Shown here piece after piece: positions 12,601-24,600 of a DNA stretch of 64,000 nucleotides. Source of the stretch: Ascidia mentula. Lineage: Eukaryota > Chordata > Ascidiacea > Phlebobranchia > Ascidiidae. Made by a program: the position numbers and the translations under genes. The notes under the pieces were generated by a model, which did no database searches, was not told the origin of the DNA, and saw only the letters and a program-made list of their open reading frames with translations. Location of the stretch: contig OX387201.1 in NCBI GenBank assembly GCA_947561715.1, forward strand, positions 4,420,001 through 4,484,000, written 5' to 3'. Numbering within the stretch: the first letter of the stretch is position 1; the number at the start of each line of letters is the position of its first letter.

Positions 12601-15600
12601 AACATTTTTATATCAAGCGACTCGAAATTTTGCACACAAATATAAGATGTCAGTACAAAACGAACAAAGAAAACCAAATTGGCGTATGTCCCTTAGTTTT
12701 TTTTTCGAAAACGAAAACGTATGTTTGAAACTATGGTGGCTAAGGTTCGGCGAAATGAACTAAATTTGACAGTTGTCCGCCCGTGATTTCAACATTTTTA
12801 TATCAAGCGACTCGAAATTTTGCACACAAATATAAGATGTCAGTACAAAACGAACAAAGAAAACCAAATTGGCGTATGTCCTTCAGAATTTGATTGTTTG
12901 TCGAAAACGCATGTTTAAAACCATGGTGGCTCAAGTTCGGCGAAATGAACTAAATTTGACAGTTGTCCGAATGTGATTTCAACATTTTTATGTCAAGCGA
13001 CTCGAAATTTTGCACACAAATATTAGATGCCAGTACAAAACGAGCAATGAAAACCAACTTGGCGTATGTCTTATAGAATTTGATTGTTTGCCGAAAAGGC
13101 ATGTTTGAAACCATGGTGGCTAAGGTACGGCGAAATGAACTAAATTTGACAGTTGTCCGCCTGTGATTTCGACATTTTTATATCAAGCGACTTGAAATTT
13201 TGCACACAAATATTAGATGCCAGTACAAAACGAGCAATGAAAACCAAATAGGCGTATGTCCTTTAGTTTTTTTTCGTAAACGAAAACGTATGTTTGAAAC
13301 TAGGGTGGCTAAGGTTCGGCGAAATGAACTAAATTTGACAGTTATCCGCCAGTGATTTCAACATTTTTATTTCAAGCGACTTGAAATTTCGCACACAAAT
13401 ATTAGATGCCAGCACAAAACGAGCAGTGAAAACCAAATTGACGTATGTCCTACAGAATTTGATTGTTTGCCGAAAACGCATGTTTAAAACCATGGTGGCT
13501 AAGGTACGGCGAAATCAACTAAATTCGACAGTTGTCCGCCTGTGATTTTAACATTTTTACATCAAGCGACTCGAAATTTTGCACACAAATATAAGATGCC
13601 AGTACAAAACGAGCAATGAAAACCAAATTGGCGTATGTCTTATAGAATTTGATTGTTTGCCGAAAACGCATGTTTGAAACCATGGTGGCTAAGGTACGGC
13701 GAAATGAACTAAATTTGACAGTTGTCCGCCCGTGATTTCGACATTTTTATTTCAATCGACTTGAAATTTCGCACACAAATATTAGATGCCAGTACAAAAC
13801 GAGCAGTAAAAACCAAATTGGCGTATGTCTTATAGAATTTGATTGTTTGCCGAAAACGCATGTTTGAAACCATTGTGGCTAAGGTTCGGCGAAATGAACT
13901 AAATTTGACAGTTGTCCGCCCGTGATTTCGACATTTTTATTTCAAGCGACTTGAAATTTTGCACACAAATATAAGATGTCAGTACAAAACGAGCAATGAA
14001 AACCAAATTGGCGTATGTCCTACAGAATTTGATTGTTTGCCGAAAACGCTTGTTTGAAACGATGGTGGCTAAGGTACGGCGAAATGAACTAAATTTGACA
14101 GTTGTCCGCCCGTGATTTCGACATTTTTATTTCAAGCGACTTGAAATTTTGCACACAAATATAAGATGTCAGTACAAAACGAGCAATGAAAACCAAATTG
14201 GCGTATGTCCTACAGAATTTGATTGTTTGCCGAAAACGCTTGTTTGAAACGATGGTGGCTAAGGTACGGCGAAATGAACTAAATTTGACAGTTGTCCGCC
14301 CGTGATTTCGACATTTTTATTTCAAGCGACTTAAAATTTTGCACACAAATATAAGATGTCAGTACAAAACGAGCAATGAAAACCAAATTGGCGTATGTCC
14401 TACAGAATTTGATTGTTTGCCGAAAACGCTTGTTTGAAACGATGGTGGCTAAGGTACGGCGAAATGAACTAAATTTGACAGTTGTCCGCCCGTGATTTCA
14501 ACATTTTTATTTCAAGCGACTTGAAATTTCGCACACAAATATTAGATGTCAGTACAAAACGTGCAGTAAAAACCAAATTGGCGTATGTCCTACAGAATTT
14601 GATTGTTTGCCGAAAACGCATGTTTAAAACCATGGTGGCTAAAGTTCGGCGAAATGAACTAAATTTGACAGTTGTCCGCCTGTGATTTTAACATTTTTAC
14701 ATCAAGTGACTCGAAATTTTGCACACAAATATAAGATGCCAGTACAAAACGAGCAATGAAAACCAAATTGGCGTATGTCTTATAGAATTTGATTGTTTGC
14801 CGAAAACGCCTGTTTGAAACGATGGTGGCTAAGGTACGGCGAAATGAACTAAATTTGACAGTTGTCCGCCCGTGATTTCGACATTTTTATATCAAGCGAC
14901 TTGAAATTTTGCACACAAATATTAGATGCCAGTACAAAACGAGTAATGAAAACCAAATTGGCGCATGTCCTATAGAATTTGATTGTTTGCCGAAAACGCA
15001 TGTTTGAAACCATGGGTGGCTAAGGTACGGCGAAATGAACTAAATTTGACAGTTGTCCGCCTGTGATTTCGACATTTTTATATCAAGCGACTTGAAATTT
15101 TGCACACAAATATTAGATGCCAGTACAAAACGAGCAATGAAAACCAAATTGGCGTATGTCCTTTAGTTTTTTTTTCGTAAACGAAAACTTATGTTTGAAA
15201 CTATGGTGGCTAAGGTTCGGCGAAATGAACTAAATTTGACAGTTGTCCGCCCGTGATTTTAACATTTTTATATCAAGCGACTCGAAATTTTGCACACAAA
15301 TATAAGATGTCAGAACAAAACGAGCAATGAAAACCAAATAGGCGTATGTCCTATAGAATTTGATTGTTTGCCGAAAACGCATTTTTGAAACCAAGGTGGC
15401 TAAGGTTCGGCGAAATGAACTAAATTTGACAGTTGTCCGCCTGTGATTTTAACATTTTTTCATCAAGTGACTCGAAATTTTGCACACAAATGTAAGATGC
15501 CAGTACAAAACAAGCAATCAAAACCAAATTGGCGTATGTCTTATAGAATTTGATTGTTTGCCGAAAACGCATGTTTGAAACCATTGTGGCAAAGGTACTG

Positions 15601-18600
15601 CGAAATGAACTAAATTTAACAGTTGTCCACCCGTGATTTCAACATTTTGATATCAAGCGACTCGAAATTTTGCACACAAATATAAGATGTCAGTACAAAA
15701 CGAGCAATGAAAACCAAATTGGCGTATGTCCTTTAGAATTTTATTCGTAAACGAAAACGTATGTTTGAAACTATGGTGGCTAAGGTTCGGCGAAATGAAC
15801 TAAATTTGAGAGTTGTCCGCCTGTGATTTCAACATTTTTATATCAAGCGATTTGAAATTTTGCACACAAATATAAGATGTCAGTACAAAACGAGCAGTGA
15901 AAACCAAATTGGCGTATGTCCTATAGAATTTGATTGTTTGCCGAAAACGCCTGTTTAAAACCATGGTGGCTAAGGTTCGGCGAAATGAACTAAATTTGAC
16001 AGTTGTCCGCCTGTGATTTCAACATTTTTATATCAAGCGACTCGAAATTTTGCACACAAATATAAGATGTCAGTACAAAACGAACAAAGAAAACCAAATT
16101 GGCGTATGTCCCTTAGTTTTTTTTTCGAAAACGAAAACGTATGTTTGAAACTATGGTGGCTAAGGTTCGGCGAAATGAACTAAATTTGACAGTTGTCCGC
16201 CCGTGATTTCAACATTTTTATATCAATCAACTTGAAATTTTGCACACAAATATTAGATGCCAGCACAAAACGAGCAGTGAAAACCAAATTGGCGTATGTC
16301 CTTCAGAATTTGATTGTTTGTCGAAAACGCATGTTTAAAACCATGGTGGCTCAAGTTCGGCGAAATGAACTAAATTTGACAGTTGTCCGAATGTGATTTC
16401 AACATTTTTATGTCAAGCGACTCGAAATTTTGCACACAAATATTAGATGCCAGTACAAAACGAGCAATGAAAACCAACTTGGCGTATGTCTTATAGAATT
16501 TGATTGTTTGCCGAAAAGGCATGTTTGAAACCATGGTGGCTAAGGTACGGCGAAATGAACTAAATTTGACAGTTGTCCGCCTGTGATTTCGACATTTTTA
16601 TATCAAGCGACTTGAAATTTCGCACACAAATATTAGATGCCAGTACAAAACGAGCAATGAAAACCAAATAGGCGTATGTCCTTTAGTTTTTTTTCGTAAA
16701 CGAAAACGTATGTTTGAAACTAGGGTGGCTAAGGTTCGGCGAAATGAACTAAATTTGACAGTTGTCCGCCAGTGATTTCAACATTTTTATTTCAAGCGAC
16801 TTGAAATTTCGCACACAAATATTAGATGCCAGCACAAAACGAGCAGTGAAAACCAAATTGACGTATGTCCTACAGAATTTGATTGTTTGCCGAAAACGCA
16901 TGTTTAAAACCATGGTGGCTAAGGTACGGCGAAATGAACTAAATTCGACAGTTGTCCGCCTGTGATTTTAACATTTTTACATCAAGCGACTCGAAATTTT
17001 GCACACAAATATAAGATGCCAGTACAAAACGAGCAATGAAAACCAAATTGGCGTATGTCTTATAGAATTTGATTGTTTGCCGAAAACGCATGTTTGAAAC
17101 CATGGTGGCTAAGGTACGGCGAAATGAACTAAATTTGACAGTTGTCCGCCCGTGATTTCGACATTTTTATTTCAATCGACTTGAAATTTCGCACACAAAT
17201 ATTAGATGCCAGTACAAAACGAGCAGTGAAAACCAAATTGGCGTATGTCCTACAGAATTTGATTGTTTGCCGAAAACGCATGTTTGAAACTAGGGTGGCT
17301 AAGGTTCGGCGAAATGAACTAAATTTGACAGTTGTCCGCCTGTGATTTCAACATTTTTATATCAAGCGACTCGAAATTTTGCACACAAATATAAGATGCC
17401 AGTACAAAACGAGCAATGAAAACCAAATTGGCGTATGTCTTATAGAATTTGATTGTTTGCCGAAAACGCATGTTTGAAACCATGGTGGCTAAGGTACGGC
17501 GAAATGAACTAAATTTGACAGTTGTCCGCCCGTGATTTCGACATTTTTATTTCAATCGACTTGAAATTTCGCACACAAATATTAGATGCCAGTACAAAAC
17601 GAGCAGTAAAAACCAAATTGGCGTATGTCTTATAGAATTTGATTGTTTGCCGAAAACGCATGTTTGAAACCATTGTGGCTAAGGTTCGGCGAAATGAACT
17701 AAATTTGACAGTTGTCCGCCCGTGATTTCGACATTTTTATTTCAAGCGACTTGAAATTTTGCACACAAATATAAGATGTCAGTACAAAACGAGCAATGAA
17801 AACCAAATTGGCGTATGTCCTACAGAATTTGATTGTTTGCCGAAAACGCTTGTTTGAAACGATGGTGGCTAAGGTACGGCGAAATGAACTAAATTTGACA
17901 GTTGTCCGCCCGTGATTTCGACATTTTTATTTCAAGCGACTTGAAATTTTGCACACAAATATAAGATGTCAGTACAAAACGAGCAATGAAAACCAAATTG
18001 GCGTATGTCCTACAGAATTTGATTGTTTGCCGAAAACGCTTGTTTGAAACCATGGTGGCTAAGGTACGGCGAAATGAACTAAATTTGACAGTTGTCCGCC
18101 CGTGATTTCAACATTTTTATTTCAAGCGACTTGAAATTTTGCACACAAATATAAGATGTCAGTACAAAACGAGCAATGAAAACCAAATTGGCGTATGTCC
18201 TACAGAATTTGATTGTTTGCCGAAAACGCTTGTTTGAAACCATGGTGGCTAAGGTACGGCGAAATGAACTAAATTTGACAGTTGTCCGCCCGTGATTTCA
18301 ACATTTTTATTTCAAGCGACTTGAAATTTTGCACACAAATATAAGATGCCAGTACAAAACGAGCAATGAAAACCAAATTGGCGTATGTCTTATAGAATTT
18401 GATTGTTTGCCGAAAACGCATGTTTGAAACCATGGTGGCTAAGGTTCGGCGAAATGAACTAAATTTGACAGTTGTCCGCCCGTGATTTCGACATTTTTGT
18501 ATCAAGCTACTTGAAATTTTGCACACAAATATTAGATGCCAGTACAAAACGAGTAATGAAAACCAAATTGGCGCATGTCCTATAGAATTTGATTGTTTGC

Positions 18601-21600
18601 CGAAAACGCATGTTTGAAACCATGGTGGCTAAGGTACGGCGAAATGAACTAAATTTGACAGTTGTCCGCCTGTGATTTCGACATTTTTATATCAAGCGAC
18701 TTGAAATTTTGCACACAAATATTAGATGCCAGCACAAAACGAGCAATGAAAACCAAATTGGCGTATGTCCTTTAGTTTTTTTTCGTAAACGAAAACGTAT
18801 GTTTGAAACTAGGGTGGCTACGGTTCAGCGAAATGAACTAAATTTGAGAGTTGTCCGCCGTGATTTCAACATTTTTATATCAAGCGACTTGAAATTTTGC
18901 GCACAAATATAAGATGTCAGTACAAAACGAGCAATGAAAACCAAATAGGCGTATGTCCTACAGAATTTGATTGTTTGCCGAAAACGCATGTTTGAAACCA
19001 TGGTGGCTAAGGTACGGCAAAATGAACTAAATTTGACAGTTGTCCGCCCGTGATTTCGACATTTTTATATCAAGCGACTTGAAATTTTGCACACAAATAT
19101 AAGATGTCAGTACAAAACGAGCAGTGAAAAGCAAATTGGTGTAGACTATGTTACAGGTCCGTAACGAAATTTTTCTCCTGATAACACTTTCCGTGACAAG
19201 ATTTTGCTCCAACAAATACTTTTTCTAACAAAATTTTATTCCAACCAACACTTTTTCGTAACAAAATTTTATTACTGCTGTCGCTTTTTGTGATCTAAAT
19301 TTATTTAAATCCGATGACTTTTGCAACTTAAAGTATGCTCCTAGCTAACACTTCGTGTAACAAAATTTTGTTCCTGCTAACACTTTTTGTAACAAAATTT
19401 TGTTCCAGCTAACAGTTTTCCGTAACAAAATTTTCTAACAGCTGTCGCTTTTTGTGAGCTAAATTTATTTGAAACCGATCATTTTGGCAACTCAAAGTAT
19501 GCTCTTAGCCAACATTTCGAGTAACAAAATTTTGTACCAACTAACGCTTTTCGTAACAAAATTTTGTTCCAACTAACTGTTTTCGTAACAAAATTTTGTT
19601 CCAGCTAACAGTTTTCCGCAACAAAATTTTCTTACAGCTGTCGCTGTTTGTGAGCTAAATTTATTTAAAACCGATCATTTCGGCAACTTAAAGTATGCTC
19701 TTAGCCAACATTTGGAGTAACAAAATTTTGTACCAACTAACGCTTTTCGTGACGAAATTTTGTTCCAGTTAACGCTTTTCGTAACGAAATTTTGTTCCGG
19801 CTAACAGTTTTCCGTAACAAAATATTCTTTCTGCTGTCGCTTTTTCTGAGCTAAATTTGCTTAAAACCGATCATTTTGGAAACTCAAAGTATGCTCTTAG
19901 CCAACATTTCGAGTAAAAAAATTTTGTACCAACTAACACTTTTCGTAACAACATTTTGTACCAACTAACGCTTTTCGTAACAAAATTTTGTACCAACTAA
20001 CGCTTTTCGTAACGAAATTTTGTTCCAGCTAACGCTTTTCGTAACGAAATTTTGTTCCGGCCAACAGTTTTCCGTAACAAAATTTTCTTACTGCTGTCGC
20101 TTTTTGTGAGCTAAATTTATTTAAAACCGATCATTTTGGCAACTTAAAGTATGCTCTTAGCCAACATTTCGCGTAACAAAATTTTGCACCAACTAACGCT
20201 TTTCGTAACGAAATTTTGTTCCAGCTAACGCTTTTCGTAACAAAATTTTGTTCCAGCTAACAGTTTTCCGTAACAAAATTTTCTTACAGCTGTCGCTTTT
20301 TGTGAGCTAAATTTATTTAAAACCGATCATTTTGGCAACTCCAAAGTATGCTCTTAGCCAACATTTCGAGTAACAAAATTTTGTTCCAGCTAACGCTTTT
20401 CGTAACGAAATTTTGTTCCAGCTTACGGATTTCGTAACGAAATTTTTTTCTAGATAACACTTTTCGTAACGAAATTTTGTTCCAACTAACGCTTTTCGTA
20501 ACGAAATTTTGTTCTAGCTAACACTTTTTGCAACGAAATTTTGTTCCAACTAACGCTTTTCGTAACGAAATTTTGTTCCAATCAACACTTTTTTTGACAA
20601 AATTTTGTTCCAGCTAACAGTTTTCCGTAACAAAATTTTCTTACAGCTGTCGTTTTTTGTGAGCTAAATTTGTTTAAAACCGATCATTTTGGCAACTCAA
20701 AGTATGCTCTTAGCCAACATTTCGAGTAAAAAAATTTTGTACCAACTAACGCTTTTCGTAACGAAATTTTGTTCCAACTAACGCTTTTCGTCACGAAATT
20801 TTGTTTTGCTAACACTTTTTGTAACGAAATTTTGCTCCAACTAACGCTTTTCGTAACAAAATTTTGTTCCAATTAACACTTTTTGTAACAAAATTTTGTT
20901 CCAGCTAACAGTTTTCCGCAACAAAATTTTCTTACAGCTGTCGCTTTTTGTGAGCTAAATTTATTTAAAACCGATCATTTTGGCAACTTAAAGTATGCTC
21001 TTGGCCAACATTTCGAGTAACAAAATATTGTTCCAACTAACACTTTTCGTAACAAAATTTTGTACCAACTAACGCTTTTCGTAACAAAATTTTGTACCAA
21101 CTAACGCTTTTCGTAACGAAATTTTGTTCCGGCTGACAGTTTTCCGTAACAAAATTCTCTTACTGCTGTCGCTTTTTGTGAGCTAAATTTATTTAAAACC
21201 GATCATTTTGACAACTCAAGGTATGCTCTTAGCCAACATTTCGAGTAACAAAATTTTGTTCCAGCTAACGCTTTTCGTAACGAAATTTTGTTCCAGCTAA
21301 CGGATTTCGTAACGAAATTTTGTTCCAGCTAACACTTTTCGTAACGAAATTTTGTTCCAACTAACGCTTTTCGTAACGAAATTTTTTTCTAGCTAACACT
21401 TTTTGTAACGAAATTTTGTTCCAAATAACGCTTTTTGTAACGAAATTTTGTTCCAATCAACACTTTTTGTAACAAAATTTTGTTCCAGCTAACAGTTTTC
21501 CGTAACAAAATTTTCCTACAGCTGTCGCTTTTTGTGAGCTAAATTTGTTTAAAACCGATCATTTTGGCAACTCAAAGTATGCTCTTAGCCAACATTTGGA

Positions 21601-24600
21601 GTAACAAAATTTTGTGCCAACTAACGCTTTTCGTAACAAAATTTTGTACCAACTAACGCTTTTCGTAACAAAATTTTGTACCAACTAACGCTTTTCGTAA
21701 CGAAATTTTGTTCCAGCTAACGCTTTTCGTAACGAAATTTTGTTCCGGCTGACAGTTTTCCGTAACAAAATTTTCTTACTGCTGTCGCTTTTTGTGAGCT
21801 AAATTTATTTAAAACCGATCATTTTGACAACTCAAGGTAGGCTCTTAGCCAACATTTCGAGTAACAAAATTTTGTTCCAGCTAACGCTTTTCGTAACGAA
21901 ATTTTGTTCCAGCTAACGGATTTCGTAACAAAATTTTGTTCCAGCTAACACTTTTCGTAACGAAATTTTGTTCCAACTAACGCTTTTCGTAACGAAATTT
22001 TGTTCTAGCTAACACTTTTTGTAACGAAATTTTGTTCCAGCTAACACTTTTCGTAACGAAATTTTGTTCCAACTAACGCTTTTCGTAACGAAATTTTGTT
22101 CCAGCTACACTTTTCGTAACGAAATTTTGTACCAACTAACGCTTTTCGTAACGAAATTTGGTTCCAACTAACGGTTTTCGTAACGAAATTTTGTTCCAGC
22201 TAACGGTTTTCGTAACGAAATTTTGTTCCAGCTACACTTTTCGTAACGAAATTGTGTACCAACTAACACTTTTCGTAACGAAATTTTGTTCCAGCTACAC
22301 TTTTCGTAACGAAATTTTGTACCAACTAACGCTTTTCGTAACGAAATTTGGTTCCAACTAACGCTTTTCGTAACGAAATTTTGTTCCAATTAACACTTTT
22401 CGTAACGAAATTTTGTTCCAACTAACGCGTTTCGTAACGAAATTTGGTTCCAACTAACGCTTTTCGTAACGAAATTTTGTTCCAGCTACACTTTTCGTAA
22501 CGAAATTTTGTACCAACTAACGCGTTTCGTAACGAAATTTTGTTCCAACTAACGCTTTTCGTAACGAAATTTTGTTCCAGCTACACTTTTCGTAACGAAA
22601 TTTTGTTCCAACTAACGCTTTTCGTAACGAAATTTGGTTCCAACTAACGGTTTTCGTAACGAAATTTTGTTCCAATTAACACTTTTCGTAACGAAATTTT
22701 GTTCCAACTAACGCGTTTCGTAACGAAATTTTGTTCCAACTAACGCTTTTCGTAACGAAATTTTGTTCCAGCTACACTTTTCGTAACGAAATTTTGTACC
22801 AACTAACGCTTTTCGTAACGAAATTTGGTTCCAACTAACGCTTTTCGTAACGAAATTTTGTTCCAGCTAACGGTTTTCGTAACGAAATTTTGTTCCAGCT
22901 ACACTTTTCGTAACGAAATTTTGTACCAACTAACACTTTTCGTGACGAAAATTGGTTCCAACTAACGCATTTCGTGACGAAATTTTGTTCCAGCTAACAC
23001 TTTTTGTAACGAAATTTTGTTCCAATTAACACTTTTTGTAACAAAATTTTGTTCCAGCTAACAGTTTTCCGTAACCAAATTTTCTGACAACCGCCGGTTT
23101 TTGTGAGCTAAATTTATTTAAAACCGATCATTTTGGCAACTTAAAGTATGCTCCTAGCCAACATTTCGAGTAACAAAATTTTGTGCCAACTAACGCTTTT
23201 CGTAACGAAATTTTGTTCCAACTAACGCATTTCGTGATAAAATTTTGTTCCAGTTAACACTTTTCGTAACGAAATTTTGTTGCAACTAACCCATTTAGTG
23301 ATGAAATTTGGTTCCAGCTAACACTTTTTGTAACGAAATTTTGTTCCAATTAACACTTTTCGTAACGAAATTTTGTTGCAGCTAACACTTTTTGTAACAA
23401 AATTTGTTCCATCTATTCCGTAACAAAATTTTCTTACAGCTGTCCCTTTTTGTGAGCTAAATTTATTGAAAACCGATTATTTTGGCAACTTAAAGTATGC
23501 TCCTACCTATAACACTTCGTGTAACAAAATTTTGTTCCAGCTAACACTTTTCGTAACAAAGTTTTCTGATAACTATCGCTTTTTGTGAGCTAATATTAAA
23601 AACCGATGATTGTTGCAACTTAAAGTAGCCTATGCTCCCAGCCAACATTTCGATTAACAAAATTTTGTTCCAATTAACACTTTTCGTTACAAAATCTTGT
23701 TCCCAGTAACATTTTTGTGACGTATTTTCTTCCAATTAACAGTTTTGTATCAAAATTGTGTTACAGCTAACGCTTTTGGTAACGAGATCTAATTGGTATG
23801 TTTTCAGCATCTATGTACGAATTTAAGATTCAAAATCTTGAAAATATATTAAAAAAATTCTCTCTGTCGCCATCTAATGAAAAGAAAAATATGGTAACAA
23901 AATTTTTTGTTACAGCCAATTTAACGATATTTTTCTGTTCAAAAAATTTTGTTAGGACATACCAGAAATTTTTGTAACTTGTAACAAAATTCGGAACAAA
24001 ATTTTTGTTCCGAAACGAAATTGTTCAATTTGGAACGAAATTTTGTTACTCGGAACGGTTTTGCTAACGGTATTTCAGAGTTAATGGAAAAATGCATTAT
24101 GAACCATTACCGACTTCCCGTTGCACACGGTTTTGCTTTGTTCTGCAACTGTTGCTACAAGTTGAGATTTGCAGAAACGCTCGGTTCCACAAAGTATTGG
24201 CAACGCGTACGCATTTAAACATTTAAAACTTTTTATTTAAAAACTTATACAAAATTCGCTTTGCGAAACACATCTTCATTATAATGAAGACGGGAACATC
24301 CTTCACACCAGGAAGCAATAAACATGACATGTCGTTGTTGATTTATCGACTGTATTTGTTATAGCGACGTTTGGTCGAAACACGCTCTCACGATCACTTG
24401 CAAGCACCTGAAGCAAGCCACAAATCACCAGGATGACCTTGATGCAAGGTCACAGATGCATTTGGCAAGCGCTTTCGCCGCAATCGGTTTCGGAAACGCC
24501 GGCGTTCACTTGTGGTAAGTTTGTTGTTGTTATTGTTCATATTCTTCCATTTTTCTGTGGACACCGATGAGTTTACAGACTCTTGGAAATAAGACAAATA

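Noticed and set aside
14482-18912. Repeated 67-codon ORFs with near-identical proteins in the 190-bp array
   Set aside because: 190 is not a multiple of three; each ORF is one monomer read until the frame shifts into a stop. No signal of coding selection.
20684-23735. ORFs with repeated VTKFCSS or [11 protein letters not shown] peptides on both strands
   Set aside because: Direct translations of the 32-bp satellite; present on both strands and broken at irregular units.
10765-23790. CRISPR-like array (short repeats with spacers)
   Set aside because: Units are contiguous tandem repeats without unique spacers, in a eukaryotic intron.
24021-24218. Short ORF at the end of ADHFE1 intron 8
   Set aside because: Overlaps decayed 32-bp repeat sequence and has no homology.
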